The notes: generated from the letters alone by a model not told the origin. A DNA stretch of 64,000 nucleotides from Sediminibacillus albus (GCF_900101125.1 NZ_FNFL01000007.1:120833-184832); one strand, 5' to 3'. Counted from the first letter of the stretch, positions 9,849-18,816 are shown. Numbers and translations: made by a program.

Positions 9849-9921
9849 TCGATTCTTTAAAAGAATGATATCTTAACTGATAATTTTACAAGCGAGGTGA
9901 GAAGACTGCTATTAAGCAGTT

Positions 9922-10785
9922 ATGCCAATGGGTGATTTTCCTGATATTCAAAGTAATTTAGGGGAGTATGTCTCCAATTTTGTTGATTTTCTGGACAGTG
10001 CTTTAGCAGGACTGTTTGATTTTATATTTTTTATATCTTCAAGGACTATCAATGGTATTGAAGGATTTTTAGATTTTCTGCCATGGTGGTTGTTCCTGAT
10101 TCTGATTTTTTTGTTAGGCTGGTATTTTAAGTCGGTTTGGTCCGGCGTATTGTATGCCTTCTTTATATTTCTTGTAGGGACGTTTGGGTTATGGTCCGAA
10201 ATGATGATGACCATTTCAATCGTCTTGTCAGCAGTAATAATCTGCCTGGTTATCGGCATCCCGCTTGGCGTATGGATGGCGTTCAGCAAAGGCTTTTCCA
10301 CCGTCATGCGGCCGATTTTGGATGCAATGCAGACAATGCCAAGCTTTGTTTATCTAATTCCGGCCATCTTCTTCTTTGGACTCGGAAATGTTTCGGCTAT
10401 TTTTGCGACTTTGATTTATGCACTGCCTCCAGTCATCCGTTTGACTGAACTTGCCATCAGGGGAGTAGATCCGGAAGTAGTCGAATCTGCTCAATCGTTT
10501 GGCTCCTCAAGATGGCAGATGCTAACTAAAGTTCAGCTTCCGCAGGCATTGCCGACAATTATGGCAGGGGTTAACCAAACAACAATGATGGCGCTGGCAA
10601 TGGTCGTAATCGCTTCGATGGTTGGAGCCCAGGGCTTAGGGGAGCAAGTATTAATTTCAATTAACAGAATCGATATTGCTCTTGGATTTGAAGCAGGAAT
10701 CAGTATTGTATTTTTAGCCATCATTATTGATCGAGTGACCGGTGGGGTTGCTGATCGATTCCAGAAGCATAGGAGGGCTAAATAA
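9922..10785 (+). CDS. opuAB: Glycine betaine/compatible-solute ABC transporter, permease (OpuAB-like)
   Basis: A 287-residue membrane permease of the ProW/OpuAB type, the channel for the solute. Several helices are visible. The BPD-transport EAA loop reads EVVESAQSFGSSRWQMLTKVQLPQALPTIMAG near residues 184-215, which contacts the ATPase. The short N-terminal amphipathic region and length match OpuAB (282 residues). An in-frame stop at 9913 limits the start to 9922 or 9928. The nearest good Shine-Dalgarno (GAGGTGAG, 9894-9901) is 20 bp from the ATG, with a 6-bp hairpin in between. The stop overlaps the ATPase start by one base. Confidence 0.93.
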   Translation: MPMGDFPDIQSNLGEYVSNFVDFLDSALAGLFDFIFFISSRTINGIEGFLDFLPWWLFLILIFLLGWYFKSVWSGVLYAFFIFLVGTFGLWSEMMMTISIVLSAVIICLVIGIPLGVWMAFSKGFSTVMRPILDAMQTMPSFVYLIPAIFFFGLGNVSAIFATLIYALPPVIRLTELAIRGVDPEVVESAQSFGSSRWQMLTKVQLPQALPTIMAGVNQTTMMALAMVVIASMVGAQGLGEQVLISINRIDIALGFEAGISIVFLAIIIDRVTGGVADRFQKHRRAK

Positions 10786-12005
10786 TGGCAGAAAGCAAAG
10801 TGAAAATTGATCAAGTCTCCAAGATATTTGGTCCCAAACCAAAGTCAGTAATCGCTCAAGTGAGAGATGGTAAATCAAAGGCTGACATATTGGAAGAAAC
10901 AGGACATACGGTCGGTGTATATAATGCTTCCATGGAAATTCAGGAAGGAGAAATATTCGTGATCATGGGTCTGTCCGGAAGCGGGAAGTCTACCTTGATC
11001 CGCTGTTTCAATTTATTGAATAAGCCTACTGATGGAGCAATTTATGTAGATGGCGAGAATATAGTCGATTATAATTCTTCCCAATTAAAAAAATTCAGGC
11101 AGGAGAAAATTGCCATGGTCTTCCAGCATTTTGGGCTGTTTGACCACCGGACGGTGCTTGAAAACATTGAGTATGGCCTGGAAATAAAAAATATACCGAA
11201 AGAGAAAAGACGGCAAACCGCACAGGAAAACTTGGAAGTAGTTGGCTTGAAAGGCTATGAAGATAAATATCCTGATGAATTGTCAGGCGGAATGCAGCAG
11301 CGGGTGGGACTTGCCCGGGCTTTAGCCAACGATCCGGACATCCTGTTGATGGATGAACCGTTCAGTGCACTGGATCCGCTGATCCGGCGGGAAATGCAGC
11401 TAGAGTTGCTTGATATTCAAGAGCGGCTAAAAAAGACGATTGTTTTTATCACCCATGATGTCAATGAAGCATTTAAGCTAGGCGATCGAGTGGCTGTCAT
11501 GAAAGACGGTAAGGTAGTGCAGGTCGGTTCTCCTGAAGCGATTCTGGAAAATCCGGCCAATGATTATATCTCTGACTTTATCAAAGATATCGACCGTTCT
11601 AAAATTCTTCAAGCTGAAAACGTAATGATCAAACCGAACGCCCTCGTATCTTTAAAAGACGGCCTGAAGGTTGCTATCAAAGAAATGGAGGAAAACGGAA
11701 TTTCTAGTGTTTTTGTCGTTGACCGCAGCCGGCATTTGAAAGGAATCGTCACGATTGACGAAGCTATCACAGGAATTAAAGAGAAAAAGTCGCTGGAAGA
11801 TGTACTCAGCACGGATGTAACAACAGTATCGAGAGAAGAGTATGTTAGTGATTTAATTCCTAAAGCACTGGAATCCAAATATCCGCTGGCAGTTGTTAAT
11901 CAGGATAATAAGCTGGAAGGATTTATCTTACGTGTCCATGTGCTTTCAGGGCTTGTTGCTGAAGATGTCAATGAAAGCAAAGAATACCACGGCTATACTA
12001 ACTAA
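10785..12005 (+). CDS. opuAA: Glycine betaine/compatible-solute ABC transporter, ATPase with CBS domains (OpuAA-like)
   Basis: A 406-residue ATPase that powers the importer. Walker A GLSGSGKST (about residues 62-70), signature LSGGMQQR and Walker B ILLMDEPFSALD are intact. After residue about 275 two CBS domains follow (VMIKPNALVSLKDGL... and VLSTDVTTVSREEY...), which in OpuA-type transporters gate activity in response to ionic strength. The N-terminal extension with IFGPKPKSVIAQVRDGKSKADILEETG is typical of ProV/OpuAA. It overlaps the permease stop by one base (TAATG) with AGGAGGG inside the permease end, so the two genes are translationally coupled. Confidence 0.95.
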   Translation: MAESKVKIDQVSKIFGPKPKSVIAQVRDGKSKADILEETGHTVGVYNASMEIQEGEIFVIMGLSGSGKSTLIRCFNLLNKPTDGAIYVDGENIVDYNSSQLKKFRQEKIAMVFQHFGLFDHRTVLENIEYGLEIKNIPKEKRRQTAQENLEVVGLKGYEDKYPDELSGGMQQRVGLARALANDPDILLMDEPFSALDPLIRREMQLELLDIQERLKKTIVFITHDVNEAFKLGDRVAVMKDGKVVQVGSPEAILENPANDYISDFIKDIDRSKILQAENVMIKPNALVSLKDGLKVAIKEMEENGISSVFVVDRSRHLKGIVTIDEAITGIKEKKSLEDVLSTDVTTVSREEYVSDLIPKALESKYPLAVVNQDNKLEGFILRVHVLSGLVAEDVNESKEYHGYTN

Positions 12006-12042
12006 AAAGACAGCCTTGCCTATTATCGGCAAGGCTGTCTTT
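12006..12042 (+). terminator. Terminator of the OpuA-type operon
   Basis: A 15-bp perfect stem (12006-12020 with 12028-12042) with a 7-base loop, followed by TTTGTTTT. Confidence 0.93.
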
Positions 12043-12146
12043 GTTTTCATGGCTGATACCGGTTATGAATCGTGTTTCTTTCAAACATTCAGCAAATTGT
12101 TTACAATAAGCAAAAGAACGATTCTATTATGAAAGGAGCCGATAGT

Positions 12147-12971
12147 ATGGGCTTAAATACAGTCATGACGTTACATAATGGGGTAGAGATTCCCTCGGTT
12201 GGACTTGGGGTATATAAAGTAGAGGAAGGCAACGATGTATATCAGGCTGTCAAATCTGCCTTGGAAATAGGCTACCGGCATATCGATACGGCTTCCTTTT
12301 ACCAAAATGAAGAGGGCGTAGGCAAGGCGATTAAGGACAGCGGTATCCCTCGGGAAGAGATATTTGTGACTACCAAAGTATGGAATGATGAGCAAGGCTT
12401 TGCCGAAGCTCTGGAGGCTTTTAATCGCAGTCTTACCAAATTGGGAACCGATTATATTGATCTTTATTTAATCCACTGGCCCGTCCCTGGTAAATATAAG
12501 GATACATGGAGAGCGTTAGAGAAGATTTATGATGAGGGTAAAGCAAAGGCTATTGGAGTCAGTAATTTTCTTCCCCATCATCTGGATGATTTGATGAGGG
12601 ACGCACAGATAAAGCCGATGGTGAACCAAATTGAACTGCATCCGAAGCTTTCTCAAGTGGAAACACGCGAATTTTGCAGCCAGCACCATATTGCTGTCGA
12701 GGCTTGGTCGCCTATTGGCAAAGGGAGATATCTTGATCATCCTATGTTGCAGGAATTGGCTGAAAAGCATCAAAAATCGTCAGCCCAAGTAATCCTGCGC
12801 TGGCATTATCAAAATGGCGTCATCATCATCCCTAAGTCAGTAAAGGCAAACCGTCAGCAGGAGAATGCCCAAATCTTTGACTTCGAACTTACGGAAAAAG
12901 ATATAGAACAAATGAACGAGCTTGACGAGGATTTCCGGCTTGGAGCCCATCCAGACCATTTTAATTATTAA
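12147..12971 (+). CDS. Aldo/keto reductase (2,5-diketo-D-gluconate reductase type)
   Basis: A 274-residue NADPH-dependent TIM-barrel reductase of the AKR5-like group (YvgN/YtbE relatives), which reduces reactive aldehydes and ketones in the cytoplasm. The signature GYRHIDTASFYQNEEGVGKAI carries the catalytic Asp and Tyr, Lys follows in TKVWN, and His is in LIHWPVPG. The C-terminal IIPKSVKANRQQEN block binds NADPH. The start at 12147 has GAAAGGAG upstream; earlier in-frame ATGs do not. It is a single gene bounded by terminators on both sides. The physiological substrate is not deducible, though methylglyoxal-type aldehydes are common for this group. Confidence 0.95.
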   Translation: MGLNTVMTLHNGVEIPSVGLGVYKVEEGNDVYQAVKSALEIGYRHIDTASFYQNEEGVGKAIKDSGIPREEIFVTTKVWNDEQGFAEALEAFNRSLTKLGTDYIDLYLIHWPVPGKYKDTWRALEKIYDEGKAKAIGVSNFLPHHLDDLMRDAQIKPMVNQIELHPKLSQVETREFCSQHHIAVEAWSPIGKGRYLDHPMLQELAEKHQKSSAQVILRWHYQNGVIIIPKSVKANRQQENAQIFDFELTEKDIEQMNELDEDFRLGAHPDHFNY

Positions 12972-12975
12972 TAGT

Positions 12976-13001
12976 AGGCCTTCGGATTATCCCGGAGGCC
13001 T
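12976..13001. terminator. Terminator between aldo/keto reductase and germination operon
   Basis: A 10-bp stem (12976-12985 with 12992-13001, one G-T pair). It lies between convergent genes and touches the last base of the GerC-type gene; T-runs on either side are weak. Confidence 0.5.
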
Positions 13002-14134
13002 TATTCGATAATTCCATGGCGAAGAATTTTTACCTTCAAGTCAATATCTAATTTCATCTCAGGGAACTTGGCGCGCCATTCCTTTTTTGTAATAGGGTGC
13101 TTCGTGTTATAAATCTCACCAAAGCCGATCGGATCTACATTCAGTTCCTTAAATTTAGCCATTAAATTATTAATTTGCTGTTTCAGATTTTTAGCGATCT
13201 CATCCTCAAGCTTATGCAAGGTTTTTTCGTCATCTAGTGTCAGCTGCTCTGAAAGTTCCACAAGGCGCGCCTCGATTTTTACCTCACTTTTAAATTTGAC
13301 TTCTTCTTTAGAGACTAGTTTAATTTTGTTGCGGCTGCGAAGCTCACTAAGAGCTAAAAATAACGATTCTTCCTTGCGGTTATCTGTTTCTGTTTCTCTC
13401 ACTGATTCAAACTTTTCGATGGGGAGATCAACTTCTATCCTCCCTGTCTGATACTTGCCTGATAACAGCTTTATGAAAAATCCTTCCTCTGTGGATATTT
13501 CTCCGACTTGCCTGTCGTCTTGGAACAATGCCATTTTGGTAATGCTCGGCATTTGATCTTTGACAGAAAGCAACGGCAGGACCGGGTCCGAACCAACGTC
13601 AAAATACTTATGCATAAAATCCCGCAGTGTCGTTCTAATCAATATCTCCTGTTCTACATTTGTATCAATTAATTGATACAAATGGGTGCCGACATTCGTC
13701 GTACTGTTTTGAAAAACCTGGGATAATATATCACCTGCAGAACTATCGGCAGCAGCCAGATACATCGTATCGGTTATTTTCGCATCGCGGCTTAAAGTGT
13801 CTAAAATGCTGAAGATTCCCTGTTCAGCTATAGAAGGGCCAAACAATTGTACACGTAATTTACCAGGAACAAGCCGGAAGTTAGATTTAAGATTTGCGCG
13901 CTCCCTTGCTCCTTTTATTGTCTTCGCTGTCGAAGAAACTAATTCGTTTGGACTGTTAGCGTTCGGATCAAATTGGAAAAAGACATAGGTCGAGTCAAGC
14001 ATTTCCTCGTTTTCCTGATTGATATCGACCCCGATTGTATTGATGACCCCCAGCTTCTCAATGGGATAGGCAGGAGCACAACCGGCAAGCAGAATAAATA
14101 TAAAGCATAAGCTAGCATAATGAAGTTTGGGCAT
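13001..14134 (-). CDS. Ger(x)C family spore germinant receptor subunit C (lipoprotein)
   Basis: A 377-residue C subunit of a GerA-type germinant receptor in the spore inner membrane. It has a lipoprotein signal with LLAGC near residue 19, then the three-domain Ger(x)C architecture seen from conserved blocks such as IEKLGVINTIGVD near the N terminus. The C terminus has the alternating charged helix and the DPIGFGE motif (KELNVDPIGFGEIYN) that marks the family. The ATG overlaps the stop of the B subunit by one base (TAATG). It is third in the A-B-C operon. Confidence 0.95.
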   Translation of the reverse strand: MPKLHYASLCFIFILLAGCAPAYPIEKLGVINTIGVDINQENEEMLDSTYVFFQFDPNANSPNELVSSTAKTIKGARERANLKSNFRLVPGKLRVQLFGPSIAEQGIFSILDTLSRDAKITDTMYLAAADSSAGDILSQVFQNSTTNVGTHLYQLIDTNVEQEILIRTTLRDFMHKYFDVGSDPVLPLLSVKDQMPSITKMALFQDDRQVGEISTEEGFFIKLLSGKYQTGRIEVDLPIEKFESVRETETDNRKEESLFLALSELRSRNKIKLVSKEEVKFKSEVKIEARLVELSEQLTLDDEKTLHKLEDEIAKNLKQQINNLMAKFKELNVDPIGFGEIYNTKHPITKKEWRAKFPEMKLDIDLKVKILRHGIIE

Positions 14135-15267
14135 TAGTCCTTGCCATCCTTTTGTTTGGTATATTTCCTTCTTTTTATTAAAACGATCGGAAACAGCAGC
14201 ATCGGATAGACAAAGGCTATCCAGAAACCAGCAGTGGCCACCCTGTCGATATAATTTAGAATGACCACTTCATTCTTTACAAGTCCTGCTCCCACAAAGG
14301 CAGTTGCCCCTACAGCATATAAAGCTTTCCTCTGTGGAACTTTATATAACCTTTTCATAGAATAAGTTATCATCCACGTTAGAAATATTATATTTGGCAG
14401 AATCACCATCATCCATTCAGTCACAACTAATACGTCAAACCGGCCGATGATGGCATATTCGACGATCTTAAATAAAACGAGCACAGGCCAGATTTGTTCA
14501 ACTAATTCCCTGCCGCTGAAATAACCAATACAAATAACGGTTACAAGCAAGATTAAAAAAGTGGTCAGCAGCACTCCTAAGTGAGCCGACTGTTTTGCTT
14601 TCCGTTTATTATCTATGAATGGATAAATGAAAAACAAAATTTCCAAGCCAATATAAGAATATACTGTCTTGCGGGCACCTCGCAGCAGCTCTGCCGGGGA
14701 AGCCTGCAATACCGGCTGAAAGTGTTCGAAATCCATTAAAGAAATTGGTTTATATAGGAAAATCAGTAGCCATAGCGAGAAAAAGAAAAATAAAAAAGTT
14801 ACTCCTACTGCCACCCGCAATCCGCCGGAAACAGCATAGATTATTAATAGGATTAACATTAAGCTCAGGAGCCAGGGTGAGACTCTTGGAAAGACGAATA
14901 TTTGAATGACTTGAATGTAATCGACCAATACACTAACGAGCACGAAAAAAAAGTAAATAATATAACCGGTTCCGAGCAGTTTTCCGATCCATTTACCGAA
15001 GATATCCATTTGAATACCTAAAATATCAGCGTTTTCATATTTGTTCAAAATCACCAGCATAACAGCAACGACTAAATGGATGAGTCCACCGGCAATGAGT
15101 ACGGAAATCCAGGCGTCCTGTTTTGCTTCCATAAATATATAGCGGGGGACTCCCATGATTCCTGAACCGGTCTGAAGGCTGGTAATGATAAAGAACAGAT
15201 AAAAGGCTTTGATGCGTAGATTTGGTTTTACCACCACATTCGGATTCACAGAAATCCCCCTATTCAT
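14134..15267 (-). CDS. GerAB/ArcD/ProY family germinant receptor subunit B
   Basis: A 377-residue integral membrane subunit related to amino-acid permeases, thought to form the germinant-binding channel part of the receptor. About ten hydrophobic segments are visible; the first carries the GSGIMGVPRYIF motif near residue 40. The start is placed at ATG 15267, 5 bp after GAAGGA; the frame overlaps the last codons of the A-subunit gene, so translation is coupled. An alternative TTG sits at 15270. Which amino acid or sugar triggers it cannot be read from the sequence. Confidence 0.95.
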   Translation of the reverse strand: MNRGISVNPNVVVKPNLRIKAFYLFFIITSLQTGSGIMGVPRYIFMEAKQDAWISVLIAGGLIHLVVAVMLVILNKYENADILGIQMDIFGKWIGKLLGTGYIIYFFFVLVSVLVDYIQVIQIFVFPRVSPWLLSLMLILLIIYAVSGGLRVAVGVTFLFFFFSLWLLIFLYKPISLMDFEHFQPVLQASPAELLRGARKTVYSYIGLEILFFIYPFIDNKRKAKQSAHLGVLLTTFLILLVTVICIGYFSGRELVEQIWPVLVLFKIVEYAIIGRFDVLVVTEWMMVILPNIIFLTWMITYSMKRLYKVPQRKALYAVGATAFVGAGLVKNEVVILNYIDRVATAGFWIAFVYPMLLFPIVLIKRRKYTKQKDGKD

Positions 15268-16768
15268 CAATATCCTTCATCTTTTTTGTGCGTTTTTGCT
15301 TGTAACGGATCATATCCTTCGGGCGAAAGGATACGCTGCGCAGGTTACTAATAAAGTTTGGCAGCCGGTAAAAGGTATTGTCGAAGTCCTTATAATTAAA
15401 TGGGTATGCCGGTAATAAATATGGCCTGCCCAGCGATGTCACTTTCAGTAAATGGATGACAAGGAAGCAGATACCTGCCATTACGCCTATCAAACCAAGG
15501 AATCCGCTTAGCAAAATCATCGGAAAACGGATAACTCGAATTGTCGACCCTATAAGATAACTAGGAGCAGTAAATGATGCCAATGCACTGATTGCCACCA
15601 CAATAATCAGAATGTTGCTCGTTAACCCTGCGGCTACTGCTGCCTGACCAATGACAATACCGCCGACAATCCCAATAGTCTGGCCTACCTTTGTCGGCAG
15701 TCTCGCTCCGGCTTCCCTAAGTAATTCAATTAACAATTCCAAAAACATTGCTTCAATGACAGGTGGAAAAGGAACGGCAGCCCGGGATGATCCCAAAGAG
15801 GTTAACAGCGGAGTCGGAATGATTTCATAATGAAAGGTAACTGCTGCAACATAAGCTGGGGTCAACAATGCTGATATAATCAAGGCAACAAAGCGCAGGA
15901 TCCGGATAAACGAGCCGACATTCCAGCGCATGAACACATCTTCGGTAGACTCAAAAAAACTGAACAAGGTAGTTGGCGCAATAATTCCGGTAGGGCTCTT
16001 GTCGACAAGTACTCCGACCTTCCCTTTGGTAATCGAATAAGTAAAGCGGCTGGGCAGCTCGGTTTGATAAAATTGAGGAAAAATCGACATGGACGAATCC
16101 TCAATAAAATACGTAAGAGGGGTGGCATCTTCGATTTCGTCCATTACAAGGTTTTGCAGCCGCTGACGCATTGTTTGTACGTCCGTTTCATTGGCAAGGG
16201 ATTTAAGGTACATAAGCCGGATTTCTGTTTTTACTCTCTCACCAACAATTATTTTTTCTGAAACCAAGTCATTGGAATTCAAGCGCCAGCGTACCTGGTT
16301 CAAATTAGTATCAAGGGATTCTGTGAACGCATCCTGAGGGCCAAGGACTGTAGATTCTTTATCTGATTTCTGTACTTTTCTATGTTCCTGCTGGGGAATC
16401 AGATAGGTGAGCAGGCCCTCTTCGTTTTCCACATAAATCCCCACTGCACCACTAATAAGGTCATCCATTATCGCTTTTAAATCGGTTTGTAGGGCAGCAT
16501 TGCCTAACGGCAGCTTGTTGCGGATTTCTGCCAAAGTCCAATCGTTTTTCTTTGACAATAAAGGAGATAAAATACTGCTGTTCAATTGATTTTTATTGAT
16601 CATTACCGTTATATAAAAAACTAGTATTTTGGAAGCGCCGACTTGAAATTCCTGAAGCTGAAAGTCCGGATTATCATGCATGGCGTCCGATAATTGCTTT
16701 TTTAGATCGGCTATGGATAAAGGGAACATTTCCTTAGCCTTGCTTTTCCTTTCCTTACTTCTTTTCAT
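15260..16768 (-). CDS. GerA family spore germinant receptor subunit A
   Basis: A 502-residue A subunit. A soluble N-terminal half of about 290 residues (FQVGASKILVFYITVMINK..., VEGERV-like block IIVGERVKTEIRLMYLKSLAN, and VGVLVDKSPTGIIAPTTLFSFFESTEDVFMR) is followed by four to five membrane segments and a basic tail. Conserved PPVIEAMFLELLIELLREAGARLP lies between the membrane segments. The start at 16768 has CTGGAGGAAC seven bases upstream; the frame runs six codons further to 16786. It is first in the A-B-C operon, preceded by a SigG-like promoter (16799-16829). Confidence 0.95.
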   Translation of the reverse strand: MKRSKERKSKAKEMFPLSIADLKKQLSDAMHDNPDFQLQEFQVGASKILVFYITVMINKNQLNSSILSPLLSKKNDWTLAEIRNKLPLGNAALQTDLKAIMDDLISGAVGIYVENEEGLLTYLIPQQEHRKVQKSDKESTVLGPQDAFTESLDTNLNQVRWRLNSNDLVSEKIIVGERVKTEIRLMYLKSLANETDVQTMRQRLQNLVMDEIEDATPLTYFIEDSSMSIFPQFYQTELPSRFTYSITKGKVGVLVDKSPTGIIAPTTLFSFFESTEDVFMRWNVGSFIRILRFVALIISALLTPAYVAAVTFHYEIIPTPLLTSLGSSRAAVPFPPVIEAMFLELLIELLREAGARLPTKVGQTIGIVGGIVIGQAAVAAGLTSNILIIVVAISALASFTAPSYLIGSTIRVIRFPMILLSGFLGLIGVMAGICFLVIHLLKVTSLGRPYLLPAYPFNYKDFDNTFYRLPNFISNLRSVSFRPKDMIRYKQKRTKKMKDIDE

Positions 16769-16798
16769 AATAGGTTCCTCCAGCAAAACAATTAGCCA

Positions 16799-16829
16799 TA
16801 GTATGCCGAAAAATGACCAGGATTATTAG
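16799..16829 (-). promoter_or_regulatory. Candidate SigG (forespore) promoter of the germinant receptor operon
   Basis: Reading the minus strand, -35 CTAATA (16824-16829), an 18-bp spacer and -10 CATACTA (16799-16805) resemble the SigG consensus (gHATR, 17-18 bp, CATnHTA). It lies 31 bp before the A-subunit start. Forespore expression of ger operons is established for B. subtilis; this site itself is read by eye. Confidence 0.6.
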
Positions 16830-16887
16830 CTGATTGCTGGAAAAGTTACGGATAGCTGACTGGTGGTTTTTCTCCAAAGATAAAGCT

Positions 16888-17528
16888 ACTTGCAAAAAAA
16901 CGAGCGATAACAGCATCGAGGGTTTAACAGGCCTTCTTCTACCATTCATTGAGGACGAAAAGGAAGATGTATGGCGATTAACAGTAAGTGTTTCCAATAG
17001 TATCGGATAATCATTTGTACTACGCTACGGAAATACACTACGCTTTCCGCGGGCGGCTGGTGAGCCTCCTCGAGCTTGCGCTCTACGGGGTCTCAACGAG
17101 GCCTTTCCTCCCGCAGGAGTCTCCGTGTATTTCCTCCGTTGAAAGTCTACGTACGGTTTTCAACCAATAAAACCCAAATACTTACTTGAGATCGCGGTCG
17201 TGTTATGCAAGGTAGCAAAAATAGCTCTATCAGTGCAGGCAGCATATAGACTCTAGGATCAGGACGAGTCTGAGGGAACGCTTCGGCAGCGACTTATCGC
17301 ACGCAGAAAATGGCTCCTTTATGTTCAAGGAGGCGGAAGCTGTGCTCACAGGAACGAAGTCTTCTGCCTGAGCAAGTTTAAGCACCCAACCTTGTTAGAA
17401 GGAAAAATAAAGTTGTAACGGTGTCCGCAGGTTTTCTTCTTAATCATTAGAAAAGAAAAATCGAACGAGTTCGAATGTTATTCGAATCATCGTTCGATTT
17501 TTACTTTGGCCACTATCCTTTTGTCCCA
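16888..17528 (+). repeat. Composite intergenic repeat, copy B (core inverted)
   Basis: This fills most of the gap between the germination operon and the carbonic-anhydrase-like gene. The left flank (16888-17022) and right flank (17205-17528) are in the same orientation as copies C and D. The segment 17025-17203 is the reverse complement of the matching segment in copies A and D. It ends in the conserved hairpin (17456-17468 with 17490-17502) and a CTTTGGCCACTATCC block. It contains no believable gene. Confidence 0.82.
17456..17502. terminator. Hairpin at the end of repeat copy B
   Basis: A 13-bp perfect stem, AAAAATCGAACGA (17456-17468) with its complement at 17490-17502, followed by T-rich sequence in both directions. 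It is 60 bp beyond the stop of the minus-strand carbonic-anhydrase-like gene. Confidence 0.6.
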
Positions 17529-17563
17529 TCCTGCCGTGCTAATTAAATATATGAATGATTGGC

Positions 17564-18115
17564 TTAGTAGCCGTTGACAACAATATCGAGCTTGCCAGAG
17601 TCGGTATTGATCAGCAATCCATGGACTGGTGTGTCCTCAGGCATTAGGGGATGATTCTCTATGTTTTGCACGCTTGTCTTAATACCTTCTTTGGCTTGGT
17701 CGAATCCCCGCAGCCAGTCGGCTAAATTGCTCTTGTCGCTGAATTTGCTCATTTCTTCTTCGGTGATCCCTTGTACTTTCATTCTTTCGAGAATTCCTTC
17801 TGGCCTGAACCCATTCAGCCAGCAATCATGATGGCCAATCACAAAGATTTCATCTGCTCTTAGCTCGTATACAGCGATCAGCAGGCTTCGCATCACACTA
17901 TCATCAGGTTCAGTTAGAATCGCACCAGCGTTCCTGATGAATTGGACATCGCCGCTGTTTAGGCCAAGTGCTTTTGGTAGTAATTCGTCCAGCTGTATTT
18001 CCATACACGTCAATATAACAGCGTTTTTGTTCGGAAAGTCCTTCCCCCGTCCGGAAGTATGAGTTCCTTTCTCCATGAATTGAACATTATGTTGAAGCAT
18101 CTCCTCTAATAACAT
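17564..18115 (-). CDS. Beta-carbonic-anhydrase-like protein with altered active-site pair
   Basis: A 183-residue homologue of the small beta-carbonic anhydrases (YtiB-like), zinc enzymes that interconvert CO2 and bicarbonate. The three zinc ligands are present: Cys37 and His95/Cys98 in GHHDC. The usual C-M-D-S/T-R motif reads CMEIQ here (residues 37-41), so the conserved Asp and Arg are Glu and Gln. The Gly after the second zinc Cys is replaced (DCWLNG). RNAGAILTEP and the long hydrophobic strand after it are normal. The ATG is preceded by GAAGGAAG. It may be catalytically weak or have another role. Confidence 0.85.
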   Translation of the reverse strand: MLLEEMLQHNVQFMEKGTHTSGRGKDFPNKNAVILTCMEIQLDELLPKALGLNSGDVQFIRNAGAILTEPDDSVMRSLLIAVYELRADEIFVIGHHDCWLNGFRPEGILERMKVQGITEEEMSKFSDKSNLADWLRGFDQAKEGIKTSVQNIENHPLMPEDTPVHGLLINTDSGKLDIVVNGY

Positions 18116-18441
18116 CTCTTCCTTCCTTTCTTCTTATAGCGGTATTAACAAAATAACGGATGATGTGATTATTTTCAAATGAAGCTGCATGCTAGAAGAA
18201 ACCATGTTCTAATAACTTTGATAATAAACATTTATGTGGTATATTAACCGTAATATTAAAATATTCAAAAAAAGTTTACCCACGTGCCCATACTCGCAAA
18301 TTTCACCTTGTTTCAACCTTCTGCTGTGTCTATTAACGTAATTTTCCATGGAAAATGGAATAAGTTTACGTCACTAACCCCTGTAAACTAATATTTTAAT
18401 CCGAATAGATATATTAATTAAGGATTCTATGAAAGGGTGAG
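18116..18441. other. Intergenic region with a 16-bp perfect palindrome
   Basis: I find no gene. 18341-18356 is a perfect palindrome, ATTTTCCATGGAAAAT. A GTTTAC/GTAAAC inverted pair lies just downstream, within about 18363-18388. Otherwise the stretch is AT-rich with no clear promoter assignment. Confidence 0.5.
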
Positions 18442-18657
18442 ATGATGGAAGAAATGACGAGGAATTGCCGATTATGCCAAGAGCCAATGCCGCCATCTCC
18501 ATTTATGACATGTCCAGTTTGTTTAGCTGACAGTGAAAAGGTTAAAACGTACATCCTCAAGAATCCGCATGTGACTCCAGAGAAAATATCAAAAGAAACA
18601 GAAGTTCCTTTAGATAAGGTTTCCAATATGGTGAAGTTAGGAATCAGTGTGAAGTGA
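18442..18657 (+). CDS. Small zinc-ribbon protein, YvyF-like
   Basis: A 71-residue cytoplasmic protein with two CxxC knuckles (CRLCQEP at about 9-12 and CPVCLAD at about 25-28). A short helical domain follows (VTPEKISKETEVPLDKVSNMVKLGI) that looks like a small helix-turn-helix. It recalls the flagellar-operon protein YvyF, but the downstream flagellar genes are absent here. AAAGGGTGAG precedes two ATGs (18442 and 18445); the second is better spaced. It stands alone. I do not assign a function. Confidence 0.72.
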   Translation: MMEEMTRNCRLCQEPMPPSPFMTCPVCLADSEKVKTYILKNPHVTPEKISKETEVPLDKVSNMVKLGISVK

Positions 18658-18816
18658 TTTGCACAATAAGGCTGTCTTTTTAAAGGCAGCCCTCCGCTGG
18701 CAAAAGAACTCCATTTACTCGCTATCCCCAAGGCATAACTCTGATAAAACTAGAGGAATCAACGGTCTTCGGAACCCCCAATTTCTTATTACTTTTCAGA
18801 AAAATAAAATAACAGG

